Positions 32,401 through 41,550 of a stretch of 43,362 nt of DNA are shown in pieces; within the stretch, counting starts at the first letter, position 1, and the number at the start of each line of letters is the position of its first letter. The stretch comes from JASFWK01 sp050049355 (GTDB lineage: Bacteria; Chloroflexota; Anaerolineae; B4-G1; DUEL01). The translations under genes were made by a program, and so were the position numbers. The notes below the pieces were generated by a model that made no database searches, was not told the DNA's origin, and saw nothing but the letters and a program-made list of their open reading frames with translations. The DNA lies in contig JASFWK010000008.1 of the NCBI GenBank assembly GCA_050049355.1, positions 1-43,362 of the forward strand, given 5' to 3'.

Positions 32401-33624
32401 ATGAACTCCCGCGAGCGCGTACTGACGGCTCTGGCCCACAAGGAACCCGACCGAGTGCCCATCGACCTGGGGGCCTCGCCCGTCACAGGCATCAACGCCG
32501 TTGCGTATCGCCAGCTGAAGGAGCACCTTGGGGCAGGCGGCCAGCCGGTCCGCGTGGCCGACATCCTTCTCCAATTGGCCGAGGTGGAGGAACCAATTCG
32601 GCAGCGTTTTGGCGTGGACGTGATAGGGCTGCCGCTCCTGGAGCCCCTCCCCGGCGTGCGCAACACCCGCTGGAAGCCCTGGATCCTCCCCGATGGCTCC
32701 TCGGCCCTCATCTCCGCCGACTTCAAACCGGAGGTCACGGAGCGAGGCGACCTGCTCATCCGCGCCCCCAACGGCTCCGTGTCCCAGTGGATGGCCGCCG
32801 GAACGTACCACTTTGTTCCATGCGACCCACCTCTGGCGAAGGCCACGCTGGAGGATCTACAGCGCTTTGAACCCTCCCGCATCTCGGATGAAGAATTAGA
32901 TTCCCTGTGTCGAGCCGCCCGCCGCCTCCACGACGAGACCGACTACGCCATCTTCGGCTGGTTCGGAGGAAGCCTGATAGAGGGAGCCCAGTTCGCCCGA
33001 GGGTGGGCCCGCTTCATGCAGGACCTGAAGCGGGAGCCCGAGTTCGCTGCCGCGCTGGTCGAGGAGCTGGCCGAGGTGGCTCTGGCCGACCTCAAGCGGT
33101 ACCTGGGCGCCGTGGGGGAGTACGTCCACGTCGTCGGCTTCGGCGATGACCTGGGCATTCAAACTGGCCTTCAGTTCCACCCCGATCTATATCGTCGTTT
33201 CTTCCTGCCCCACCACCGTCAGTTGTATGGTTTGGTCCATGCCCGAAGTCGGGGCCGTGTCTTTCTGCACAGCTGCGGCTCTGTCTATGATCTGATCCCA
33301 GACCTTATCGAGGCCGGCGTGGACATCCTGAATCCGGTACAGTCAGCGGCGAAAATGGAGGTGGAGCGACTGAAGCAAGATTTCGGAGATCAGCTGACGT
33401 TCTGGGGCGGGGGCTGCTGTCCCCAGCGGGTGCTGCCCTGGGCCACGCCGGAGGAGGTAGAGACGGACGTCCGAGAGCGGCTGCGCATGCTCTCCCCCGG
33501 CGGCGGCTACGTATTTGCCCCCATTCACGATATCCAGCCTGACGCCCCTCCTCAGAACGTCGTCGCTATGTACGACGCGGCATTGAGGTGGGGCGCTACT
33601 CCGTCGGCGCGTGAGACGGAGTAA
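32401..33624 (+). CDS. Uroporphyrinogen decarboxylase (UroD/MtaA/CmuA) family protein
   Basis: About 407 residues from ATG 32401 (an in-frame TTG six codons earlier is an alternative). The opening MNSRERVLTALAHKEPDRVPIDLG is characteristic of the UroD-like methyltransferase group. Features include HSCGSVYDLIPDLIEAGVDILNPVQ (zinc-ligand-type HxC) and a C-terminal GGGYVFAPIHDIQPDAPPQNV. These proteins move methyl groups between corrinoid proteins and thiols rather than making haem. No corrinoid protein is encoded beside it, so its partner and substrate are unknown. It lies between the HEAT gene and the CCA-adding gene without clear coupling. Confidence 0.9.
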   Translation: MNSRERVLTALAHKEPDRVPIDLGASPVTGINAVAYRQLKEHLGAGGQPVRVADILLQLAEVEEPIRQRFGVDVIGLPLLEPLPGVRNTRWKPWILPDGSSALISADFKPEVTERGDLLIRAPNGSVSQWMAAGTYHFVPCDPPLAKATLEDLQRFEPSRISDEELDSLCRAARRLHDETDYAIFGWFGGSLIEGAQFARGWARFMQDLKREPEFAAALVEELAEVALADLKRYLGAVGEYVHVVGFGDDLGIQTGLQFHPDLYRRFFLPHHRQLYGLVHARSRGRVFLHSCGSVYDLIPDLIEAGVDILNPVQSAAKMEVERLKQDFGDQLTFWGGGCCPQRVLPWATPEEVETDVRERLRMLSPGGGYVFAPIHDIQPDAPPQNVVAMYDAALRWGATPSARETE

Positions 33625-33698
33625 GTAACACCCACCTCCAGTCAGACGAGGTTCCCCAGTTCACAGTCCCTCGCATCTGGTCGCTGTCAGAGTGTTGA

Positions 33699-33728
33699 CT
33701 TGTTCCGCAAGCCCCAATCCAGTATCAT
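33699..33728 (+). promoter_or_regulatory. Promoter of the CCA gene, likely leaderless transcript
   Basis: TTGTTC near 33700, about 17 bases, then TATCAT (33723-33728). The start codon follows the -10 after only nine bases and no Shine-Dalgarno sequence is present, so the mRNA probably begins at or just before the ATG. Confidence 0.6.
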
Positions 33729-33737
33729 GTACCAGCT

Positions 33738-35234
33738 ATGGACACCTACGTTTCTCTCCCTGAGTGGCCCCTGGGGCGGGTCCGCGCCATAGCTCAGGAG
33801 CGCGGTGTGCAGGTGTGGCCGGTGGGCGGCGCCGTGCGAGATGCACTCCTGGGCCGCACCACCCACGATTGGGACTTTGCTGTCGAGCACGAAGCGATGG
33901 AGTTGGCGCGGGCCGTGGGAGACGCCCTTGGTGGGGCCTTCTATCCCCTGGACGAGGAGCGGGATACGGGCCGGGTCGTACTGGATCAAGGAGACGACCA
34001 GCAATTCGAGCTGGACTTCGCCGGTCTGCGCGGGCCGGACCTGGAGGCGGATCTGCTCGGGCGAGATTTCACCATCAACGCGATGGCGGTGGAAGAGGAT
34101 GGACGCCTCATCGACCCAGTGGGGGGAGCGGCCGATCTCCAAGCTCGCCTGATCCGCGTCGTGGACGAGGTGGCTCTCGACGACGACCCACTTCGGATGC
34201 TCCGCGCAGTTCGGCTGGCCGCGCAGCTGAGTATGCAGCTGGAGGCCAAGACCGCCGCCTGGATCATCCAACGGACCTCCTCTCTCTCGCTCGCCTCGTC
34301 CGAGCGTGTGCGAGACGAGCTCGTCCGCCTCATGGCCGCTCCAGCGGTCGCCGACCATCTCCACATCCTGGACGAACTGGGGCTGATGGTCCAGATCCTG
34401 CCGGAGGTGGATCCCCTCAAGGAGCAAGCCCAGTCCCCACCGCACCGCTTCGACGTCTGGTGGCACACTCTCCTGGTGGTGGAGGCAGTGGAGGGAGTGC
34501 TGAAAGCGCTGTCCGGCAGCCAGCCCCGCTTGGCCTACGTGGACGCGCCCCAACGCGTCTGGGGCGACCTGAGGGAAGCGCTGGCCCAACTCGAGCCGAA
34601 GGTCACCAGCCACATGGAGTCCCGTCTCAAGGGAGGGCGGACCCACCGCGTGCTGCTCTTCCTGGCCGCCCTCTGCCACGACCTGGGCAAACCGCTCACC
34701 TGCACAGAGGACGAGCAGGGGCGGCTCCATTTCTACAGCCACGGGCCGGTGGGAGCGAGGATCGCCGCGGAATGGATGGAGCGACTGCGCTTCAGCCGGG
34801 CCGAAATAGCGGAGGTGCGGACAATGGTGCGAGATCACCTGAGGCCGGCCCATCTAGCCCAGGCTCAGGGTAGGACGACGCGCCGAGCCGTCTATCGCTT
34901 CTTCCGCGCCACAGAAGGCGCTGGCGTAGGGGTGGTGTTGCTGAGCCTGGCCGACCATGTCTCGAGCTGGGGACCCAACCTCGAGGCGGAGCGCTGGGCA
35001 CGGCGACTGGAGGTGGCCCAGACACTCCTGGCCCACTACTTCGAACACCAGAATGAGACCATCTCGCCCGATCCGCTGGTCGACGGGCACGACCTGATGG
35101 CAGAACTGGGACTGGAGGAGGGGCCTCGGGTGGGATGGCTGCTGCGGGCGATCCAAGAGGCTCAAGCAGCCGGAGAGGTAAGCACTCGCGAAGAGGCTCT
35201 GGCGCTCGGCAGGCGGTTGGCGGACGGCGAATAG
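33738..35234 (+). CDS. cca: CCA-adding enzyme / poly(A) polymerase family with HD domain
   Basis: 498 residues. Class II nucleotidyltransferase: GGAVRDALLGRTTHDWDFAV carries the G-G-x-V-R-D signature and the DxD metal pair (HDWDF). RDFTINAMAVEEDG and DDPLRMLRAVRLAAQL are the following conserved motifs. The C-terminal half contains an HD-type segment (FLAALCHDLGKPLT, then HGPVGARIA). Such proteins add CCA to tRNA or poly(A) tails; the tRNA gene here lacks CCA, in line with the former. The HD domain could give phosphatase or phosphodiesterase activity. The transcript is probably leaderless. Confidence 0.93.
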   Translation: MDTYVSLPEWPLGRVRAIAQERGVQVWPVGGAVRDALLGRTTHDWDFAVEHEAMELARAVGDALGGAFYPLDEERDTGRVVLDQGDDQQFELDFAGLRGPDLEADLLGRDFTINAMAVEEDGRLIDPVGGAADLQARLIRVVDEVALDDDPLRMLRAVRLAAQLSMQLEAKTAAWIIQRTSSLSLASSERVRDELVRLMAAPAVADHLHILDELGLMVQILPEVDPLKEQAQSPPHRFDVWWHTLLVVEAVEGVLKALSGSQPRLAYVDAPQRVWGDLREALAQLEPKVTSHMESRLKGGRTHRVLLFLAALCHDLGKPLTCTEDEQGRLHFYSHGPVGARIAAEWMERLRFSRAEIAEVRTMVRDHLRPAHLAQAQGRTTRRAVYRFFRATEGAGVGVVLLSLADHVSSWGPNLEAERWARRLEVAQTLLAHYFEHQNETISPDPLVDGHDLMAELGLEEGPRVGWLLRAIQEAQAAGEVSTREEALALGRRLADGE

Positions 35235-35270
35235 CCCGCCAGGGACCGCTTCCTGATCTTCCTTCTCTCC

Positions 35271-37007
35271 TCAGCGGCGATACTGCTGGGCGAAGTTGTG
35301 GCCAAGAAGGACACCGCCCCAGATCAGCAAGCCCATCAGGAGCACAGACAAGAGCAAGGAGAAGGTGGGGGCGGAAGAGGGGCTATGGACAGGGACAGGC
35401 GTAGGCGTCGCGGTGGGAGCGGGAGTAGGCGTCGGAGTTGGCCTTGGAGTAGAGGTGTGAGTAGGAGACGGGATGGGAGTGGAGGTGGGTGTCGGTGTGG
35501 GGGTGGGGGTCGGTGTAGGACTGGCTGGAGAAGTCAGTGTCATTGACGGGCTAGGAGACGGGCTGGCGATGGGCTGGGTAGTGGGCTCAGGGGGTGCCTC
35601 CTCTACAGGCGCGAGCACCCATGGAGAGCCAGGGTCACCCGTCCCGGCCTCTATCAGCAGATAGGTGAGCCCGCCGATGATGCATCTGTCGTGGGCGACA
35701 GCACACTCAAGATACTCCTCGGGACATCGCGCGGCGGGTAGTCTAAGGGTGTAGTACCCGTCAACCGGCTCCATCCCATAAGTCTCTCCCGTTTGATCCA
35801 CCAGCAGCCCCTCCGCCGCCAGGGCCGGCACCGCCACCGTAACCGTTGTCGCCGTCCGAGCCCATATGACGCGGGTCGTCTCCCCCCCTCGGCTCAAAGT
35901 CACCTGGTAGAACAGAGGCTGGCGGATTTCGCGCGCTGTCTGTGTCCCAGCGTAGTGAGTGGTGATCAGTCGAAACGCCTCATAAGCAGGACGGCGACTG
36001 AAGTCGGGGCGAATCACGCCGAAGGGTTCCCCTCCCGGAGGAAGACCTGCGTCCACCCATTTGTACACCGCCACCCGTTCCGCTCCGCTCGCCAGCGCCA
36101 GGCCAAAAGACTGCAGCAGGAAACTGGCCTGCTCTTCCAGAGTCACGCGCCAACACGGTCGCACCAAGGGCCACAGGGGATCGGAGTCGGGTGACGCGTT
36201 GGTCTCGTTGACCCAGATGGGCTTCCGAATCCCGTAGCCAGCCAGCGTGGCGCGGGTCTCGTTTATGATGTAGGGCACGGTTTCGGTCTGGAAGTAGATA
36301 TGTAGAGAGACGATGTCGAAGTAGTAACCATGCTCCGCGCCGGTAGGATCCTGGGTGGCGACTGTCAGGAAGTCACGCAGGTAGGTCCAGTCGTGATGAA
36401 AGGTCAGACCGGCCAGGTGGATGGTGACGTTGGGGTTGACCCAGTGCGCGGCCAGATAGGCTACCTTGAGCAGGCGATAGTACTCCTCTACCGACCCGCA
36501 CCACTCAAACCCGTAGGTCGGTGGAGTGATATCCGGTTCATTCCAGATGATCCAGCGGTCGACACGCCCGGCGTACATCCCCACCACACGCTGCACGAAG
36601 GCCGCCCATAGGTTACCCGGGTCGTCCACCGGCAGATCGAGCCCCCTCGGGACGCCGCAGCCGGGCAGCCCGTCAGTGGCCCAGGTGGGAGTATGCTTCA
36701 GCAGCCCGACCACCTCCCGTCCAACGGCGGCGGCCTGGGTGAGCCATTCGTCGGGGACGTGATAACCGTTCCAGTCCTCGGGGCCGTTGGGCTGAAGCTC
36801 CGACCAGTAGAAGAGGATACGTTCCCAGCCTACGCCCGCCTCCGCCGCCGCGCCCGGGTCGAGGAAGGCCTCCACCGCACCGAAGCGCACGTCAGGTGGC
36901 GGCCCTTGCGCCCGGACGGAGGGAACGGCAAACGCCAGACGACAAGCAGCAAATGCCAGAAGAGTGACAAGCGCCAGGCGGGACATGCGGAACTTGCCAT
37001 TTGTCAT
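35271..37007 (-). CDS. Secreted glycoside-hydrolase-like protein with C-terminal anchor
   Basis: 578 residues. An N-terminal signal peptide (about 8-33) precedes a TIM-barrel-like domain (about 38-340). The likely acid/base Glu157 is in WIIWNEPD and the nucleophile Glu268 in IWVNETNAS, the pair expected in clan A glycoside hydrolases. The sugar and family number cannot be fixed. A beta-domain follows, then a long Pro/Thr/Ser stalk (about 470-545) and one C-terminal membrane helix, so the enzyme is displayed outside the cell. ATG 37007 overlaps the stop of the epimerase gene (ATGA). The stalk gives a GT-rich repetitive tract on the other strand at about 35390-35600. Confidence 0.85.
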   Translation of the reverse strand: MTNGKFRMSRLALVTLLAFAACRLAFAVPSVRAQGPPPDVRFGAVEAFLDPGAAAEAGVGWERILFYWSELQPNGPEDWNGYHVPDEWLTQAAAVGREVVGLLKHTPTWATDGLPGCGVPRGLDLPVDDPGNLWAAFVQRVVGMYAGRVDRWIIWNEPDITPPTYGFEWCGSVEEYYRLLKVAYLAAHWVNPNVTIHLAGLTFHHDWTYLRDFLTVATQDPTGAEHGYYFDIVSLHIYFQTETVPYIINETRATLAGYGIRKPIWVNETNASPDSDPLWPLVRPCWRVTLEEQASFLLQSFGLALASGAERVAVYKWVDAGLPPGGEPFGVIRPDFSRRPAYEAFRLITTHYAGTQTAREIRQPLFYQVTLSRGGETTRVIWARTATTVTVAVPALAAEGLLVDQTGETYGMEPVDGYYTLRLPAARCPEEYLECAVAHDRCIIGGLTYLLIEAGTGDPGSPWVLAPVEEAPPEPTTQPIASPSPSPSMTLTSPASPTPTPTPTPTPTSTPIPSPTHTSTPRPTPTPTPAPTATPTPVPVHSPSSAPTFSLLLSVLLMGLLIWGGVLLGHNFAQQYRR

Positions 37008-37957
37008 TTCAGGATCTTAGCCTGGTACCACTCCCAGAACCGGCGCATTCCCTCGTCCACCGAGACCTGGGGCGCGTAGTCCAGGAGGCGGTGGGCCTTG
37101 GAAACATCGGCGTAGGTGATAGGAGGTTCGCTGGGTGGAGCCGGAGGCGTGGTCATCCGGGCCGGCTTCCCCACCAACTCCTCCACCAAGGTGACAAAGT
37201 CGGCCATTCGCACCGGTTCCCCTCGGCCCAGATTGATCACCTCATACCCCAGCGGCCGGTCCACCGCTGCCACCACCCCGGAGACGATATCCGCGATGTA
37301 GGTCCAGTCCCGGTGCATCTCCCCTGCCTCGAAGAGCATGAACTCTCGATTGTGAACGATGCAGTCGGTGAAATGATAAGGCATCATATCGGGCCGACCA
37401 CGGGGACCGTAAACGGAGAAGAAGCGCAGAGCAGTGAAGGAGAGGTCGAACAGACTGTGGTAGGCGTGACCCATCACCTCTCCAGCGATCTTGGTGGCCG
37501 GGTAAGGCGCCAAGGGGTGCCCCAGGGAATCGTCCTCGCGGAAAGGGAGTCGATCGGTGCGCCCATACACCGACGAGGTGGATGCAAAGACGAAATGGGG
37601 GATCCCCGCTCCGCGTAAGGCCTCCAGCAGATTGACCGTCCCACGCACGTTGACGTCCGTATACAAGGGGGCACGTTCAATCGAGTATCGGACGCCCGCC
37701 AGGGCCGCCAAGTGGACCACAGCGTCGAATCCACCCTGGGCGCAGATGCGATCCATCTCCTCCGCGTCCCGCACGTCGGCTTCGTGGAGGGTGAAGCGGG
37801 GGTTGGCAGTCAACGTGGCGACGTTGGCCCGCTTGCGGGCCGGGCTGTAGTAGTCGTTGAAGTTATCCAACCCAACGACAGCGTCCCCTCGCTCCAGAAG
37901 GGTACCAGCAACGTGACTGCCGATGAAGCCAGCCGCACCGGTCACTAGGACTCTCAT
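37004..37957 (-). CDS. NAD-dependent nucleotide-sugar epimerase (UDP-glucuronate 4-epimerase-like)
   Basis: 317 residues from ATG 37957, with GGAGG close upstream. Extended SDR: NAD motif VTGAAGFIGSHVA, catalytic Tyr/Lys in YPATKIAGE, Ser/Thr in ASTSSVYGR, and the YGPRGRPDMMPYHF segment typical of UDP-glucuronate 4-epimerases and related enzymes. It would supply activated uronic or neutral sugars for surface polysaccharide. It shares one base with the recJ stop (TGATG) and four with the next gene, so the three form a tight operon. Confidence 0.93.
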   Translation of the reverse strand: MRVLVTGAAGFIGSHVAGTLLERGDAVVGLDNFNDYYSPARKRANVATLTANPRFTLHEADVRDAEEMDRICAQGGFDAVVHLAALAGVRYSIERAPLYTDVNVRGTVNLLEALRGAGIPHFVFASTSSVYGRTDRLPFREDDSLGHPLAPYPATKIAGEVMGHAYHSLFDLSFTALRFFSVYGPRGRPDMMPYHFTDCIVHNREFMLFEAGEMHRDWTYIADIVSGVVAAVDRPLGYEVINLGRGEPVRMADFVTLVEELVGKPARMTTPPAPPSEPPITYADVSKAHRLLDYAPQVSVDEGMRRFWEWYQAKILK

Positions 37958-39681
37958 CACACCTCCCCCTCGCAGCCTGATGGCCGGATGTCCTGAACAT
38001 TCAATTGCAGCCTCTTCTCCCCCTTCCATTCGTTGAGCTGCAGATGGTAGGCGATGTCGATTCGCTCAGGCAGGCGATCGACCCACTCCCCCTGTCGGAA
38101 GGCGATTCCATCCCAGACGGCACGCCCGTCGGAAAGAAACAGCTTGAGGTGAGCGTGGTCGGCCCCCACGGCCCGATAGTGGCGCACCTGGACATCCTGG
38201 CTGACGAAGACTGGCTCCGGGTTCTCCTGGCCGAAGGGCCTGAGAGCCCGCAGACCCTCCCACAGTTCCCAAGTCATCTCCCTCAGCGGGACGCTTGCAT
38301 CCACGTTGAGAACAGGGACAAGCTCTCTGCCCTCCAGTTCTCGTGCTGCCAGGCCCCGGAGACGGGCCTTGAGCTCGGGCAGATACTCCGTGCGCACGGT
38401 GAAGCCAGCCGCAGCTCTGTGCCCGCCGTAGCGCAGCAGCAGGTCCGAACAGGCCTCCAGCGCGCGTGTGATGTGGAACTCTGGAATGGAGCGAGCCGAA
38501 CCCTTACTCCACTCACTCCCCTGTTCGACAACCACCGCGGGCCGATAGAACTCTTCCATCAGCCGCCCGGCCACCAGACCCACTATCCCTGCCGGGAAGT
38601 CCGACCCGGCGATGAGAAGCAGCGGCCCTTCTGTCCCCTCAGCCAGGGCCATCTGCCGCGCCTCCTTCAGGACCTCGGCGGTGAGCCGCCTCCGATCCTT
38701 ATTCAGAGCGTCCAGCCGCTGCGCCAGCCGCTTCGCTTCCTCTGGATAGTCGGCCACAAGCAGCTGGTAGGCGATCTTGGCATGGGCCATCCGTCCGGCC
38801 GCATTGATCCTGGGTCCCAATACATATCCGATAGTGGTCGCATCTACCTTTCCGCGATGAGCTCGAGCCTGCCGCATTAGCTCCTCTATCCCCAGCCGAG
38901 GCGCGTCATTCAGTCGCTCCAGCCCGCGCCTGACGAGGGACCGGTTCTCACCAATCAGCGGCGCCAAGTCGGCCACCGTCCCCAGCGCCACCAAGTCCAG
39001 CAGATCCTCCTCGCGCAATCCAACCTCTTGCGACAGGGGGACCTGCTGGTTAGTTCGCAGGAGCGCCTGAGCCAATTTGTAGGCCAGGCCAACCCCGGCC
39101 AGATGCTTGCACGGGTAGGCGCAATTCGGCTGACGTGGATTGACCACCGCACCCGCTTGGGGCACGCAGGAGCCCACGGTGTGGTGATCGGTGATGATGA
39201 CATCCATTCCCAATCGGCGGGCATGGGCCACCTCGTCCGGGGAGCGGATCCCGCAGTCCACGGTGACCACCACGCGCACCCCTTGGCCAGCCAACTCCGT
39301 GAGGGCCTCCCCGTTCAGACCGTAGCCCTCATCGACGCGATGGGGAATATAGGGATGGACCCGTCCACCCAGCGCCCGAAGCGTCAGCACAAGCAGCGCC
39401 GTAGCGGCGACCCCATCGGCGTCGAAATCGCCGTAGATGGCAAGGGGCTCCTCCTCTTGGATCGCCCGGCGCAGCCGCTTCACCGCCCGGTCCATATCCA
39501 GCAGCTGGAAGGGATCGTCCAGTTCGAGGCGACCGTCCAGGAAGCGAGCAGCCTCATCAGGCTCGGTCAGGCCCCGGTTAAAGAGAACCTGCGCGACTAG
39601 AGGATTGAGATCGGGAAGGGAAGCCACATACCGGTCAGGAACGGGATCAGCGATTTGCCAATGGTGGGCACCGGTCAGCAC
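37957..39681 (-). CDS. recJ: Single-stranded-DNA-specific exonuclease
   Basis: 574 residues. A 5'-3' exonuclease acting in recombination and mismatch or base-excision repair. The DHH motifs are AIYGDFDADGVAATALL and IITDHHTVGS, and VVTVDCGIRSPDE lies between them. The DHHA1 region has RINAAGRMAHA and RYGGHRAAAGF, and an OB-fold-like end is present. The start GTG 39681 has AGGAGG ten bases upstream. It is the first gene of the unit with the epimerase and the glycoside-hydrolase-like gene. Confidence 0.95.
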   Translation of the reverse strand: MLTGAHHWQIADPVPDRYVASLPDLNPLVAQVLFNRGLTEPDEAARFLDGRLELDDPFQLLDMDRAVKRLRRAIQEEEPLAIYGDFDADGVAATALLVLTLRALGGRVHPYIPHRVDEGYGLNGEALTELAGQGVRVVVTVDCGIRSPDEVAHARRLGMDVIITDHHTVGSCVPQAGAVVNPRQPNCAYPCKHLAGVGLAYKLAQALLRTNQQVPLSQEVGLREEDLLDLVALGTVADLAPLIGENRSLVRRGLERLNDAPRLGIEELMRQARAHRGKVDATTIGYVLGPRINAAGRMAHAKIAYQLLVADYPEEAKRLAQRLDALNKDRRRLTAEVLKEARQMALAEGTEGPLLLIAGSDFPAGIVGLVAGRLMEEFYRPAVVVEQGSEWSKGSARSIPEFHITRALEACSDLLLRYGGHRAAAGFTVRTEYLPELKARLRGLAARELEGRELVPVLNVDASVPLREMTWELWEGLRALRPFGQENPEPVFVSQDVQVRHYRAVGADHAHLKLFLSDGRAVWDGIAFRQGEWVDRLPERIDIAYHLQLNEWKGEKRLQLNVQDIRPSGCEGEV

Positions 39682-39748
39682 GTCAGAGGTTCCTCCTGTG
39701 AGAGCTAGGCAACGGGGTGTATCTTACCACAATCCAGGAAAGGGGGAA

Positions 39749-39778
39749 ACCCCTCCTCCAAGGCATGGGAGGAGGGGT
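39749..39778 (-). terminator. Terminator after the zinc-ribbon operon
   Basis: An 11-bp stem CCCCTCCTCC/GGAGGAGGGG (39749-39759 with 39768-39778, 8-nt loop). On the minus strand it is followed by TTTCCCCCTTT. It lies 75 bases beyond the stop at 39853 and before recJ. Confidence 0.8.
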
Positions 39779-39852
39779 CTCCAAGCGTCAACATCTATCA
39801 GCCCCAGCTCAAGGGTCTAGCCCAAGATCGGGAAGAAAGGAGAAGAGATGGT

Positions 39853-40377
39853 TCAGGTGGCCTCTGCCTCTTCCTTCTCCAGCCTCGTCCCGCAGTGCGG
39901 GCAGAATAGCGCCTCTGAGCTGGCATCTGCGCCGCAGTTGGGGCACACACGCTCCGCCGGTGCAGGGCCGGTGGTGGGCTCGGGTGCCACATCCACCGCT
40001 TCAGAGCCGCACTCAGGACAGAACCTGGCTTGCTCCGGCAGAGAGATCTGGCACTGAGGGCAAATGCGGCCGGTCGGCGGAGGAGGAGTAGGTGCCACGT
40101 ACTCTTCGGCGCGGAGCTTCTCGATCTCCTCCTTCTTCTGAGCGATCTCCGCCTCCAGCGAGGCCACTTGTTCGCAGGCCTCCCTCAACTCCGGCTGCTC
40201 TATCTGCCCACTTCTGTAAAGCTCCATCGCCCTCTGGCCAAGCTGCTGAATCACCTCATCAACCTGACCCTTCAGCCCACGGAGCTCCACCCTGGCCTGT
40301 GCAACGCGACGCTGCTTCTCAGCCTCGAAACCGACCCGACCGGCGCCTGAACGTACCCGGTCCAAGAGATCTTCCAT
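39853..40377 (-). CDS. Coiled-coil protein with two zinc ribbons
   Basis: 174 residues. Residues 1-90 are a charged helix likely to form a coiled coil (QVDEVIQQLGQRAMELY, VASLEAEIAQKKEEIEKL). After a Pro-rich hinge come two four-Cys zinc ribbons: ICPQCQISLPEQARFCPECG and VCPNCGADASSEALFCPHCG. This double ribbon is common in bacterial and archaeal proteins of unknown function. It follows the membrane protein gene after 23 bases; that protein also ends in one such ribbon, so the two may act together. Confidence 0.88.
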   Translation of the reverse strand: MEDLLDRVRSGAGRVGFEAEKQRRVAQARVELRGLKGQVDEVIQQLGQRAMELYRSGQIEQPELREACEQVASLEAEIAQKKEEIEKLRAEEYVAPTPPPPTGRICPQCQISLPEQARFCPECGSEAVDVAPEPTTGPAPAERVCPNCGADASSEALFCPHCGTRLEKEEAEAT

Positions 40378-40400
40378 ACACTACCCTCCTAACATGTTCC

Positions 40401-41426
40401 TCACTGCTCCGCACCGCACTGGAGGCAGAAGCGATCATCCGGCCCCAGAGGGGCACCGCAGTTGGAGCAGGCGCGGGTTGTTGGCTCAGCCTGACCAACC
40501 CCCACAGCGGCGCCCTCGCGCACGCTGAGGTAGACAGCGCAGCCGAGGCTGAGTGGGAGGACCAAGAACACGCTGTATATGACGGCAACGAGGATGAGCA
40601 CGGCAATACCCAAGATGATTTGGGCTAAGCGGATGGTGAAAGGCCCACCTCCCCCAAACCCGCGCAGACCCATGCCAGGCATCAGGCCTGGCGCCAGGCC
40701 CACCGGCCCCAGGAATTGGCTCAACTTCTGGGCGCCCAGACCTATTCCAGCTACGCCAGCGGTGATTCCGATAGCACCATAGAGAAGCGTGAAGAGCAGC
40801 ATGCCTATCAGCGCGAGTACCACCCAAGTCAGGATGAGATAGCTGAAGATCTGCCCAGGGGCACGGAGCACCGTCCTCACTGTACGCGGCAGCGTCTCCA
40901 CTACGCCCGTCTCCTCACCGACGATGATAAACGGCATGATCCAGAAGCCGAGCATGAAGACAACCAGGATGGCTAAGTTGACAATGACTACAGGCAGGAA
41001 CCAGCACGCCGCCCAGAGTTCGCCCGCGTAAGGGATGCGTCCAACAAGGAAGATGAGCAACTCGACGACGATGAGCCCCACAGCGCCAAGGACCAGGAGG
41101 AGCGGGGAGAAGAGAAGGCTAGGTAGGCGACGGCCTGCGATCGACAACGCCTCTTGTACGCTTGATTGGGGAGTTCCGCTAAGGTCTTCATAGCTCAAGC
41201 GAGCGACAGTGCCAATGGTGAGCCACGTGAGAACCCAGCCAGCGATGAGTGCCGGGATCGTGAGGCACACCCCCAACACGGCGCTATCCGTGCGAGTCAC
41301 CAACAGCATGGGCAGCCCGACCACGATGGCTATAGCGACCATCCCGGCGACCGCAGCGAGGATCTTCCGTTGATCGAACGCGATATCGGCGGCCCTAAGA
41401 AGTAGATCCATACCCTTGACTTCCAT
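40401..41426 (-). CDS. Multi-pass membrane protein with C-terminal zinc ribbon
   Basis: 341 residues from ATG 41426, with AAAGGAGG upstream. About six hydrophobic segments (for example AAVAGMVAIAIVVGLPMLLV and LVLGAVGLIVVELLIFLVG), a Gly-rich loop (MPGMGLRGFGGGG) and a last helix lead to a cytoplasmic zinc ribbon CSNCGAPLGPDDRFCLQCG. No transporter signature is seen. It is cotranscribed with the double zinc-ribbon gene behind a near-consensus promoter. The function is unknown. Confidence 0.85.
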   Translation of the reverse strand: MEVKGMDLLLRAADIAFDQRKILAAVAGMVAIAIVVGLPMLLVTRTDSAVLGVCLTIPALIAGWVLTWLTIGTVARLSYEDLSGTPQSSVQEALSIAGRRLPSLLFSPLLLVLGAVGLIVVELLIFLVGRIPYAGELWAACWFLPVVIVNLAILVVFMLGFWIMPFIIVGEETGVVETLPRTVRTVLRAPGQIFSYLILTWVVLALIGMLLFTLLYGAIGITAGVAGIGLGAQKLSQFLGPVGLAPGLMPGMGLRGFGGGGPFTIRLAQIILGIAVLILVAVIYSVFLVLPLSLGCAVYLSVREGAAVGVGQAEPTTRACSNCGAPLGPDDRFCLQCGAEQ

Positions 41427-41521
41427 GGCAAACCTCCTTTGCCCCTGATGGTAGTTCGGCCACGATTTCCATAGCGGGGACAGAATTCGGCCACCTGTGT
41501 GCAGACTGCCCCGCGGTTCGC

Positions 41522-41550
41522 ATTTTAGCACGTGCGGATGCGAAAGTCAA
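41522..41550 (-). promoter_or_regulatory. Promoter of the membrane/zinc-ribbon operon
   Basis: Minus-strand TTGACT (41550-41545), a 17-base spacer and TAAAAT (41527-41522), about 95 bases upstream of the start at 41426. Confidence 0.82.

Noticed and set aside
33687..34853. 388-codon minus-strand frame
   Set aside because: Shadow of the CCA-adding enzyme gene, whose motifs are unmistakable on the plus strand.
35390..35600. GT-rich tandem microrepeat, first considered as a minisatellite or CRISPR-like array
   Set aside because: It is the reverse strand of codons for the Pro/Thr stalk of the glycoside-hydrolase-like protein; no constant spacer or repeat unit.
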